Of a DNA stretch of 64,000 nucleotides, positions 28,801-35,759 are shown piece by piece (the stretch's first letter is position 1; each line of letters begins with the position of its first letter). Made by a program: the position numbers and the translations under genes. The notes below the pieces were generated by a model. That model was not told the origin of the DNA. It saw only the letters and a program-made list of their open reading frames with translations, and did not search any database. This DNA is from Pseudomonas fluorescens HK44. Lineage in GTDB: Bacteria; Pseudomonadota; Gammaproteobacteria; Pseudomonadales; Pseudomonadaceae. The DNA lies in NCBI RefSeq assembly GCF_000217955.3, contig NZ_AFOY02000017.1:110235-174234 (forward strand), in the 5' to 3' direction.

Positions 28801-28916
28801 TGCGGATATTGGCGCAGTGGCAGTTTGCTCCAGGCCTGGAAACCCAGCAGCACAATCAGCAGGCTGACCACGGTGGCGAGCACCGGGCGGCGAATGAACG
28901 GATCGGTAAAAGCCAT
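25890..28916 (-). CDS. mexW: RND multidrug efflux permease, MexW type
   Basis: A 1008-residue HAE1-family inner-membrane proton antiporter. Twelve transmembrane helices in the 1+5 / 1+5 pattern are visible, with the paired Asp residues of helix 4 in GLVVDDAIVVVEN and large periplasmic porter loops after TM1 and TM7. It takes hydrophobic drugs from the periplasm and membrane and passes them to an outer-membrane channel. ATG 28916 (MAFTDPFIRRPVLATVVSL) is the family start. It follows the adaptor gene by 13 bp. Proximity to colRS and groEL matches the mexVW locus of P. aeruginosa; no outer-membrane channel gene is present, also as in mexVW. Confidence 0.88.
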   Translation of the reverse strand: MAFTDPFIRRPVLATVVSLLIVLLGFQAWSKLPLRQYPQMENALITVTTAYPGANAETIQGYITQPLQQSLASAEGIDYMTSVSRQNFSVISIYARIGSNSDRLFTELLAKANEVKNKLPKDAEDPVLSKEAAGASALMYMSFYSKELSNPQITDYLSRVIQPKLATLPGMAEAAILGNQVFAMRLWLDPVKLAGFGLSASDVTNAVRQYNFLSAAGEVKGEYVVTSINANTELKTAEAFAAIPLKTEGDSRVLLSDVARVEMGAENYNTISSFGGTPSVYIGIKATPAANPLDVIKEVRKLMPELESQLPPTLKAEIAYDATLFIQASINEVVKTLFEAVLIVIVVVFLFLGALRSVLIPVVTIPLSMIGVMFFMQLMGYSINLLTLLAMVLAIGLVVDDAIVVVENIHRHMEEGKTPLDAALEGAREIAMPVVSMTITLAAVYAPIGFLTGLTGALFKEFALTLAGAVVISGIVALTLSPMMCALLLRHDENPSGLAHRLDVIFEGLKRRYQSVLHGTLNTRPVVLVFAVIVLCLIPVLLKFTKSELAPDEDQGVIFMMANAPQPANLDYLNTYTDEFLAIFKAFPEYYSSFQINGFNGVQSGIGGFLLKPWNERKRTQMQILPEVQKKLSSITGLQIFGFNLPSLPGTGEGLPFQFVINTANDYESLLEVINRVKKRALESGKFAFLDIDLAFDKPEVVVDIDRAKAAQMGVSMEDLGVTLSTLLAEAEINRFTIEGRSYKVIAQVERLYRDNPDWLSNYYVKNTKDELLPLSTLINLSDRARPRQLNQFQQLNSAILSGVSTVSMGEAIDTVRQIAQEEAPPGYAFDYGGASRQFVQEGSALWVTFALALAIIFLVLAAQFESFRDPLVILVTVPLSICGALIPLFLGWSSMNIYTQVGLVTLIGLISKHGILIVQFANQLRKDKGLTPREAVEQAAAIRLRPVLMTTAAMVFGMVPLIIATGAGAVSRYDIGMVIATGMSIGTLFTLFVLPCIYTLLAKPDKP

Positions 28917-28929
28917 GGGAATTCCTTGA

Positions 28930-30081
28930 TCAGTTCGTGCGCGGTTGGCTGGTCTGTTCAGTTGGCAGGTTCTTGTCGGGGCTGACGACAATGTGCGTGC
29001 CGTTGTCGAGTTTGATCTGGCCGGCACTGACCACTTGCTCGCCGTTCTGCAAGCCTTTGTTGATCAACACCAGGCCTTCGCGCCGCTCGCCGGTTTCGAT
29101 GAAGCGCCGTTCGGCGATCAGGATCGGCTGGCCCTGGTCGTCTTTCTCGACGTTGCCGTTCGCGTCCTTCTTCTGGGCGACCACGTAGAGCGAGTTGCCA
29201 TAGAGGGTGTAGGTGATCGCGCCTTCCGGCACGACGATTCTGGGCTGCGGGTCCGGCAGTATGACCTGCAGGCTGGCGAACATGCCCGGTAGCAATTTGC
29301 CGTCAAGGTTGGCCAGGGTGGCACGTACCAGCAGGTTGCGGGTGCTGCTTTCGACCTTGGGGTTGATCGCGCTGATGGCACCGGGGAAGTTCTGCGTCGG
29401 GTAGGCCGGGACCGTGACTTGAACCGCCTGACCGAGGGCGATTTTCGGCACCGATTGTTCCGGCACGTAGAAGTCGACGTAAAGGCTGCTCAAGTCCTGC
29501 AGGGTGGCGATGACCGTGCCACTGGGCAGGAAGTCGCCGACATCCACCTGACGAATGCCGATGGTGCCGCTGAAGGGCGCGACGATGTGTTTTTTTGCCA
29601 GCGCAGCCTTGAGCTGATTGACGGTGGCCTTGTTCTTGGCGAGCACTGCGCTGAGCCGGTCGAACTCGCCCTTGGAGATCGCCTGACTGCCGACCAGTTG
29701 ACTGCCACGGCCGTAATCGAGTTGCGCCAGGCCAAGGTCGGCCTGGGCGGTTTCCAGCAGGGCACTTTCAACGGCGCTGTCGAGCTGCACGAGCGGCTGG
29801 CCGGCCTTGACCTTCTGTCCGGATTCGAACTGCACGTCCTTGACCGTACCGGCGATCTCCAGACTGAGGTTGACCCCTTGCAGTGCCTTGAGGGTGCCGA
29901 CCGTGGGCAAGCGCGATTGCCATTGCCGTTCGGTGGCCGTGGCCACGGCAACGCTCACCGGTGGTCTTGGCACAGCGAAGGTCTGGATCATCTTGTAGAT
30001 GGAGAAGGCTTTGTAGCCTCCCAGCATCAGGACGATCAACAGCACAACACCCAACATGATCAGCATGCGGCGACGCAGCAT
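28930..30081 (-). CDS. mexV: RND efflux periplasmic adaptor, MexV type
   Basis: A 383-residue membrane-fusion protein. The N-terminal helix (about 6-25) is a signal anchor rather than a lipobox. Then come a lipoyl half (AGTVKDVQFESGQKVKAGQPL), a helical hairpin, the matching lipoyl half (VAPFSGTIGIRQVDVGDF) and a beta-barrel. It bridges the permease to the outer-membrane channel. ATG 30081 is preceded by AAGGAAGTGG, which supports the longest start over an ATG at 30066. Together with the downstream permease it makes a two-gene operon. Confidence 0.88.
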   Translation of the reverse strand: MLRRRMLIMLGVVLLIVLMLGGYKAFSIYKMIQTFAVPRPPVSVAVATATERQWQSRLPTVGTLKALQGVNLSLEIAGTVKDVQFESGQKVKAGQPLVQLDSAVESALLETAQADLGLAQLDYGRGSQLVGSQAISKGEFDRLSAVLAKNKATVNQLKAALAKKHIVAPFSGTIGIRQVDVGDFLPSGTVIATLQDLSSLYVDFYVPEQSVPKIALGQAVQVTVPAYPTQNFPGAISAINPKVESSTRNLLVRATLANLDGKLLPGMFASLQVILPDPQPRIVVPEGAITYTLYGNSLYVVAQKKDANGNVEKDDQGQPILIAERRFIETGERREGLVLINKGLQNGEQVVSAGQIKLDNGTHIVVSPDKNLPTEQTSQPRTN

Positions 30082-30180
30082 ATTCCACTTCCTTGGAAAA
30101 AATCAGGCGAGACAGACCGAACATTACTCCGTGTATGCAGGTGATTCCAGACAGCATTTTCTCGCCGGTCACACCTGCCC

Positions 30181-30228
30181 TGTAGCAGCTGCCGAAGGCT
30201 GCGTTCGGCTGCGCAGCAGTCGTAAAAT
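30181..30228. repeat. Single palindromic repeat, type GTAGCAGCTGCCGAAGGCTGCG
   Basis: A short palindromic repeat with the core CTGCCGAAGGCTGCG, of the kind seen as an inverted pair at 35682-35756, followed by GTTCGGCTGCGCAGCAGTCG. It lies between mexV and the DUF1513 gene. Confidence 0.45.
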
Positions 30229-30293
30229 CATGCGCCGCGGTGTTGATCGTTCTCACGCAGAGCGTGGGAAGGATCAATTTGGCAGCGCAGATT

Positions 30294-31391
30294 TCAGACC
30301 AGATGCAGGTGGTTATCCCAGAGCCCGGCGGGGAGTTCGAGGGGCTTTGCCAGCAGCGGTGTCTGGCGACAATCATAGAAACGGCAACGCCCTTGTCCCG
30401 AGGTCACGACAAAGCCATCGGCCACTGCACCGACACCGGCACAATCAGGCAGTGGCGCATCGAGGTGCACTTCGCCGCTGTCCAGGTCCCAGATGAAAAA
30501 GCGGTTGCCGCGCGGCGCGGTGAGCGCCACCAGACGCAATTCACTGTGCACCGCGACACTCGCGGTGTAGTGCCCCATGGCCTGCAACTGGTGCTCGGCG
30601 ACCGGGAACGCGACAAAGGGCTGACCGGGACGCTTGATCGCCAACAGCTCGGATGACTCATGGGCGGCGCCCATGAATTGCTGGCCGGTGACAATGGTGC
30701 CATCGCTGGCGATCCCCATGTGACGCACGCTGTTCATCTGCTGGGCCAGGGTTTCCTTGCTCAGCAGGCTGCCGTCGCGTTGCATCAGCACCAGGCTGGG
30801 TTGCATGGCGTCGAGGTTCATCTCGACCCGGCTTTCGGCTTCGGTGCGAATGCCGCCGTTGGCCACCACCAGGGTTTCACCGTCGGGCATCCATGACACC
30901 TGATGCGGGCCGATGCCATGGGTGGAAATCTCACCGCTGTAAACCAGCCGCTGACCCTCGAAACGGTACACCCCAAGCAGGCCCCGACCTGGGTCGGTGG
31001 TGTCGTTTTCGGTGGCGTACAGCCAGTCGCCGCTTTTATGAATAACCGCGTGACCATAGAAGTGCCGGTTCGGTTGCGACACCACGGTTTGCAGCAGCGT
31101 ACCGTCACGCAGATCGACCAGATAACTCTCGGTGCCTGGCCGTCGTGCGACGAACAGGGCTATCGGCAGAGCAGGGTGGTTGATGATGTCGTGGCAGCGC
31201 TGGCCGACTTCGGTGGCGAACACTCGAGTGCCGTCCAGCCGATAGCCGACGGCGTAATGTTTGCCGTCGCTGTCGTCGCGCGCCGAAAGCAGCAAAGGAC
31301 CGTGGTCCTTTTGCTTGAACAGCTTCCAGCCGCCCAGCGTCACGGCGCCCAGCAACAAACTGCCTAAAGTCAGAGCCTGACGTCGCAGCAT
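30294..31391 (-). CDS. DUF1513 periplasmic beta-propeller protein of the iron cluster
   Basis: A 365-residue protein whose N-terminus (LRRQALTLGSLLLGAVTLGG) is a Tat-type signal with a twin arginine. The rest resembles a WD/seven-bladed propeller, including HGIGPHQVSWMPDGETLVVANGG. Start 31391 is chosen because GAGGGG sits 7 bp upstream; the ATG at 31406 overlaps the previous stop. It is the fourth gene of a run with two imelysin-type proteins and a di-haem protein, a set linked to iron handling in pseudomonads. Its biochemical role is unknown. Confidence 0.85.
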   Translation of the reverse strand: MLRRQALTLGSLLLGAVTLGGWKLFKQKDHGPLLLSARDDSDGKHYAVGYRLDGTRVFATEVGQRCHDIINHPALPIALFVARRPGTESYLVDLRDGTLLQTVVSQPNRHFYGHAVIHKSGDWLYATENDTTDPGRGLLGVYRFEGQRLVYSGEISTHGIGPHQVSWMPDGETLVVANGGIRTEAESRVEMNLDAMQPSLVLMQRDGSLLSKETLAQQMNSVRHMGIASDGTIVTGQQFMGAAHESSELLAIKRPGQPFVAFPVAEHQLQAMGHYTASVAVHSELRLVALTAPRGNRFFIWDLDSGEVHLDAPLPDCAGVGAVADGFVVTSGQGRCRFYDCRQTPLLAKPLELPAGLWDNHLHLV

Positions 31392-31405
31392 GGCGCTACC
31401 CCTCA

Positions 31406-32470
31406 TCAGTCACCGTCGTTGGCGTTGAAGCCCAGCTGGATGCCCAGCGCTTTGGCCAGTTCACCTTCGTGCAGGCGATGGACGACGTTGAGGCTGTCGT
31501 AAAGATCGTTGAGTTGCTGGCGACCGGCATCGTCCGTGAGCATTTCGGTCAGCGAGCGCTGGCTGCTTTCGAACAGTTTCAACGACGCGGCGTACGCGGC
31601 ATCGATCTTGTCCGCCAGCGGCTTTTGTTCGGCCGGCAGCAGGCCGCGCAGGCCCTTGTTGTCGACGCCGACCCAGACCGTCCGGGCGGCAGCCAGGCTC
31701 GATTCCATGCTTTGCAGCGACGAATGACTGCGCCATGCGTCTGCCTGGAACGGTTGCGGAATGCCCTTGGTCTGGCGCCCCATCGGCGTGCCGAGTTTTT
31801 TCTTCAGGGTATCCAGTGCCGTCACTTGAGCGCGCAGCAAATCGGCAATGGCTTCGTGGGAATCGGCGTAACGCTGGTTCGGGAATTTGCTCATCTGGGC
31901 CAGCATGCCGTCAGTGCTGTTCCAGCTGGCGAGGATCTCTTCGGCCAGCAGCTTCTGACGTTCGCCGATGGCGCTCAGCAGCGGGCAGTAACGGGCTTTT
32001 TGCGCAGCGTCGGCCACGTTGGTCTTGTCGTCGAACAGAATGTACTCATAGGCCGAGAGGCCCTGCACGACGACGCTGGATTTGGCCAGTGCAGCGGCAT
32101 CGATCTGCGGTTGTGCGGTGACCAGTTGCTCGACTTGGCGGCCGACCAGGTTTTTCTTGTCCGGCCAGAACTGCACCTGCCAGGAGCGATTGCCTTCGGC
32201 CAGTGGACCAACCAGCAGCGGCTGCAATTGTGCCCAGGCCTTTTGTGCATGGAGGAAGTCGGCGCGAGCCGTTGCCAGGTCCGCCTTGCCTTCGCAGTAG
32301 GCCAGCGCACTGACGGCCAATTGGCGGTCGGCCTCAACCCAGCGACTGTAGGTCGGCAGGATCACTTGCTTGGCGATGGCTGCCGAGGTGACGGCTTGAG
32401 GGTCCTGGGGCGAGCAGGCACCCAGGACGAGTGCGGCAAGGCTGGTGAACAACAGCTTGGGGCGGAACAT
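31406..32470 (-). CDS. Imelysin-family lipoprotein
   Basis: A 354-residue protein with a lipoprotein signal (LAALVLGAC, Cys lipidated) and an imelysin-like helical body. It carries the family-type GLSAYEYILFD segment in place of the usual GxHxxE motif, so the His is replaced by Tyr. Start 32470 follows GGAGCCCGAC. It lies between the di-haem gene and the DUF1513 gene, with short spacers. Imelysin-type proteins are peptidoglycan- or outer-membrane-linked and iron-regulated; some are relatives of EfeO. Catalytic function here is doubtful because of the missing His. Confidence 0.88.
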   Translation of the reverse strand: MFRPKLLFTSLAALVLGACSPQDPQAVTSAAIAKQVILPTYSRWVEADRQLAVSALAYCEGKADLATARADFLHAQKAWAQLQPLLVGPLAEGNRSWQVQFWPDKKNLVGRQVEQLVTAQPQIDAAALAKSSVVVQGLSAYEYILFDDKTNVADAAQKARYCPLLSAIGERQKLLAEEILASWNSTDGMLAQMSKFPNQRYADSHEAIADLLRAQVTALDTLKKKLGTPMGRQTKGIPQPFQADAWRSHSSLQSMESSLAAARTVWVGVDNKGLRGLLPAEQKPLADKIDAAYAASLKLFESSQRSLTEMLTDDAGRQQLNDLYDSLNVVHRLHEGELAKALGIQLGFNANDGD

Positions 32471-32512
32471 GTCGGGCTCCCTTTTTGTGGGCAAAAGCGT
32501 ATGGGAAATGCG

Positions 32513-33940
32513 TCAAAGAGAATTCAAAAAGGCCAGCAACGCAGCGCGCTGCTCGGCGTTGAACGCTAAAACCTGCTGCTGCGCCGCGCGTGCTTCACCG
32601 CCGTGCCACAGCACGGCTTCGAGCAGGTTGCGAGCGCGGCCGTCATGCAGAAACTGCGTGTGACCACTGACTGCTTGCGTCAAGCCAATGCCCCACAGCG
32701 GCGGGGTGCGCCAATCGCGGCCCGAGGCCTGGAATTCGCTACGGTTATCGGCCAGCCCTTCGCCCATGTCATGCAACAGCAGATCGCTGTAGGGGCGAAT
32801 CACTTGATTGGCCAGTTCCGGTTCTGCAGCATTCGCGGCCGTGGTGAATTTTGCTGTGTGGCACGACTGGCAACCGGCCTGATAGAACAGGTTTTTGCCG
32901 GCCAGCACCTGTGCCCCGTTGACGTCGCGGCGGGCCGGGACGGCCAGGTTACGGCTGTAGAACAGCACCAGGCGCAAGATGTTGTCGCTGACTTCCGGCT
33001 CGCCATCCGGGCCGTTGCCGTTGGGCGCCTGCAGGCAGTCGGTCTGGGCCTGGGTGCAGTCATCGAACGGTCTCAGACGGGTGGTGAGGCCCATATCACC
33101 GGAAAACGCGTGAACGTTTTGCTGATTGAGATTCGGTTGCCCGGCTTTCCAGCCAAAGCGCCCCAAAACAGTCTTTTGCTGCGCGTCATCCCACACCCGG
33201 TTCGGACGTCCGGCGATGCCGTTTTTGGCTTTGGCCTGGGTGTCGGCGTTGGCCAGGATATCTGCGTCGGAGACGGCTTCGAGCAGTCCGAGGCCAATCA
33301 TCGGCGGGGCAACTCGAGCGGAAAAAAGCGTGTCGGGATGCATCGGGCCGTAGCCCAGTTGGGTGATCAGCAGCCTGGGTTTGCGCAGTTCGATTTCAGT
33401 GCCGTCGGCAAAGCGTACCGGGACCGGATCATAGTCGACTCGAACCTTGCCTTCGGGGGCGACGCCGGGCACGGCCATGTCTTGAAGTTGCCCGCCGTAG
33501 ACCGGCTCAGGCACCACACCCATTTGCTCGATGACCTTGGCGTAGGCCGGAGCGTAGGGGATCGACAGACGCACCAGCATCGACACGGCATTATCGGAAT
33601 CGGCCGTCGGCGGATGACCGCGACCGTCCTTGATATGGCAGTTCTGGCAGGCGTTGGTGTTGAACAGCGGACCGAGGCCGTCGCGGGCGGTGGTGGTCGA
33701 CGGGGCGATCACCCAAGGGCTGCGGAAAAAGCTGTTGCCGACGCTGAAGTCCAGCCGACGGGTCGGCGAGAGGTTGGCTGAAGGCAGGGAGAACGCATTC
33801 TGGTCGGTCTTTCTGACAGTTGCCGCGCCACCGGAGCGGGCTTCACCGGGTTCGGCTTTGGTAAAACGCGGGGCGTCATCGCAGGCACTCAGGCCCAGGG
33901 CCAGAAGCAGTGCAGACAAGCGAAGAGGCAGCGAGGGCAT
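32513..33940 (-). CDS. Di-haem c-type oxidoreductase (DHOR family)
   Basis: A 475-residue protein with a lipoprotein-like signal (LALGLSAC) and two haem-binding motifs, CQNCH and CQSCH. The DHOR/thiol-oxidoreductase family fold is suggested by the GLGPLFNTNACQNCH opening and the HDMGEGLADN and RTPPLWGIG closing motifs, the last typical of MauG-related cytochromes. It is expected in the periplasm and may receive electrons from iron oxidation. ATG 33940 follows AGGA with six-base spacing. It is in the same direction as the two imelysin genes on either side. Confidence 0.88.
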   Translation of the reverse strand: MPSLPLRLSALLLALGLSACDDAPRFTKAEPGEARSGGAATVRKTDQNAFSLPSANLSPTRRLDFSVGNSFFRSPWVIAPSTTTARDGLGPLFNTNACQNCHIKDGRGHPPTADSDNAVSMLVRLSIPYAPAYAKVIEQMGVVPEPVYGGQLQDMAVPGVAPEGKVRVDYDPVPVRFADGTEIELRKPRLLITQLGYGPMHPDTLFSARVAPPMIGLGLLEAVSDADILANADTQAKAKNGIAGRPNRVWDDAQQKTVLGRFGWKAGQPNLNQQNVHAFSGDMGLTTRLRPFDDCTQAQTDCLQAPNGNGPDGEPEVSDNILRLVLFYSRNLAVPARRDVNGAQVLAGKNLFYQAGCQSCHTAKFTTAANAAEPELANQVIRPYSDLLLHDMGEGLADNRSEFQASGRDWRTPPLWGIGLTQAVSGHTQFLHDGRARNLLEAVLWHGGEARAAQQQVLAFNAEQRAALLAFLNSL

Positions 33941-34041
33941 CGGCAATCCTGAAAGACGAGCCAGACAAGGGCGCAAAGTCTAACAGGGCAGCGGAGTTTG
34001 AATAAGAGGAATTATCGTTTGCTCTCACAGTTGACCGCGAT

Positions 34042-34139
34042 CCCCTGTGGGAGCGAGCCTGCTCGCGATGGGGTCATCATTGCCAATATTTATTTTGAAC
34101 ATGCTACCGATATCGCGAGCAGGCTCGCTCCCACAGGGG
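34042..34139. repeat. REP inverted pair, intact
   Basis: CCCCTGTGGGAGCGAGCCTG and its inverse end the element; the inner bases include ATCGCGAGCAGG. About 98 bp. It lies beyond the start of the di-haem gene. Confidence 0.9.
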
Positions 34140-34157
34140 GTTGCGTTCAGGCAGGTA

Positions 34158-34184
34158 TAAAAAAGGCGACCCGAAGGTCGCCTT
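34158..34184 (-). terminator. Terminator after the imelysin gene icmP
   Basis: Stem AAGGCGACC/GGTCGCCTT with loop CGAA and T-run on the minus strand. It lies 20 bp after the icmP stop at 34204 and ends that unit; the next gene, the di-haem protein, starts its own unit beyond the REP. Confidence 0.82.
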
Positions 34185-34203
34185 ATTGCTTGGCAAGCGT
34201 TGA

Positions 34204-35547
34204 TCAGAAGTCGTGATCGGCGTTGTCCGGGTTCAGGTCGCTGATGCCCAGTTTGCCGGCAGCCTGTTCGATCGAGGTGGTCTGCTTGACCAGTGCCGCA
34301 ATGGCGTCACGCACAATCTGGTTGCCAGCGGTGTTGCCGGCAGCGATCAGTTGGTCATAGTGCTCACCCTTGTTGGCGTGATCAACCATGACCTGGATTT
34401 TGGCCTCGGTGGCGGCCAGGTCAGCCTTGAGTGCAGCATCGGCAGCCGGGTCGGCTTTGGCCACCAGCGACGACAGGCTGGGGCCAGTCATTTTGGTACC
34501 GTCGGTGCGGGTGTATTCGCCCAGATACACGTTACGAATGCCTTTGGCATCGTAGAAGTGCGAGTTGTGGGTGTTGTCGCTGAAGCAGTCCTGTTCGTCT
34601 TCCGGGGAGTTGGCTTCCAGGGAAACTTTCATGCGCTCGCCCGCCAGTTCGCCCAGCGAGAGGCTGCCCATGCCGAAGAGCATTTTGCGCAGACCGCTTT
34701 CAGCCGGTTCTTCTTCCAGCTCGGCGCGGTAGTTGTCAGGCACGTTCGGCTTCCAGTTGCCGACCATTTCTTCCAGGTCGCTGACCAGCAACTGGGTCAC
34801 GGCTTTCAGGTAAGCGCGACGACGATCGTTGTGGCCACCGGTAGCCCCGGCGCCTTCCAGGTAGTCCGAAGCCGGACGGTTGCCAGCACCGGGGCCGGTG
34901 CCATTCAGGTCCTGGCCCCAGAGCAGGAATTCGATGGCGTGGTAACCCGTCGCGACGTTCGCTTCGGAACCGCCCAACTCGTTCAGGCTGGCGAGTTTTT
35001 CCGGCGTGATGTCGGTCACGTCGATCTTGTCTTCACCCACCTGAATGATCGGATTGGCGATGATGTTGGCGTTGGCGCCCGGGTTACCCAAGGCGTGCTC
35101 GTAGCTCTTGTCGACGTAGTCGATCAGGCCTTCGTCGAGCGGCCAGGCGTTAACCTGACCTTCCCAATCGTCAATGATGGTGTTGCCGAAGCGAAACACT
35201 TCACTCTGCAGGTAAGGCACGCGTGCCGCAACCCAGGCAGCGCGAGCGGCTTTCAGGGTCTCGGCGTTCGGCTTGGCGAGGAAGGCGTCGATGGCAGTTT
35301 GCAGGTTTTTCGCAGTGGATTCGGCATCGCTGAAGACCGCAAAAACCATGTCGGCGTAGTGCGCGACAACAGCTTTACCAGCGGCTTCATCGACTTTCCC
35401 GGTGGCGGCAGGCGCTGCGGGTGCCGCAGTGCTGGTGGCCGGCGTAGGCGCTTGAGGAGCAGCAGCCTTGTCTTTACCTTCACCGCAACCGGCGAGGGAA
35501 ATAGCGATGGCCAGCAAACTGGCGGTAGCCAGAGGCATACGAATCAT
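34204..35547 (-). CDS. icmP: Imelysin-like lipoprotein, insulin-cleaving metalloproteinase type
   Basis: A 447-residue protein matching IcmP of P. aeruginosa in length and context. The lipoprotein signal ends ISLAGC, a low-complexity Ala/Pro linker follows, and the imelysin core carries the characteristic GYHAIEFLLWGQD (GxHxxE) motif. The ATG at 35547 sits 8 bp after AGGA; ATG codons 9 bp either side are alternatives. The palindromic site at 35604-35630 fits iron control. The family includes peptidase-named and iron-uptake-linked members; protease activity is established only for the P. aeruginosa protein. Confidence 0.87.
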   Translation of the reverse strand: MIRMPLATASLLAIAISLAGCGEGKDKAAAPQAPTPATSTAAPAAPAATGKVDEAAGKAVVAHYADMVFAVFSDAESTAKNLQTAIDAFLAKPNAETLKAARAAWVAARVPYLQSEVFRFGNTIIDDWEGQVNAWPLDEGLIDYVDKSYEHALGNPGANANIIANPIIQVGEDKIDVTDITPEKLASLNELGGSEANVATGYHAIEFLLWGQDLNGTGPGAGNRPASDYLEGAGATGGHNDRRRAYLKAVTQLLVSDLEEMVGNWKPNVPDNYRAELEEEPAESGLRKMLFGMGSLSLGELAGERMKVSLEANSPEDEQDCFSDNTHNSHFYDAKGIRNVYLGEYTRTDGTKMTGPSLSSLVAKADPAADAALKADLAATEAKIQVMVDHANKGEHYDQLIAAGNTAGNQIVRDAIAALVKQTTSIEQAAGKLGISDLNPDNADHDF

Positions 35548-35603
35548 GGCGAACATCCTGCTTCGGTAAAAAATGGACAGGCGCGGGGGTGCGCAAAACT
35601 GCG

Positions 35604-35630
35604 ACATAATGCAAATCTTTCGCATTATGT
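35604..35630 (-). promoter_or_regulatory. Fur-box-like palindrome upstream of icmP
   Basis: The arms ACATAATGC and GCATTATGT are a perfect 9-bp inverted repeat around AAATCTTTC, about 60-85 bp before the icmP start. The TAATG/CATTA arms match the Fur consensus arms with a different centre. A strong candidate iron-responsive operator. Confidence 0.6.
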
Positions 35631-35681
35631 GTAAAGGGCCGCGATTGGAAATATTTCTTGTTTACGGGGACGGTGCGGGGT

Positions 35682-35756
35682 AGATCAAAAGTCGCAGCCT
35701 TCGGCAGCTCCGACCGCATATACCCGTAGGAGCTGTCGAAGGCTGTGATCTTTAGA
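35682..35756. repeat. Inverted palindromic repeat, GCAGCCTTCGGCAGCTCC type
   Basis: AGATCAAAAGTCGCAGCCTTCGGCAGCTCC and its inverse with some substitutions form a 75-bp inverted pair between icmP and bifA. It is a second intergenic repeat family (also seen at 30181), possibly serving as the bifA terminator. Confidence 0.7.
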
Positions 35757-35759
35757 CCG

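Noticed and set aside
27444..28985. 513-codon plus-strand frame rich in His, Gln and Arg
   Set aside because: Antisense to mexW; repetitive HH/QQ/RR composition is an artefact of the opposing frame.
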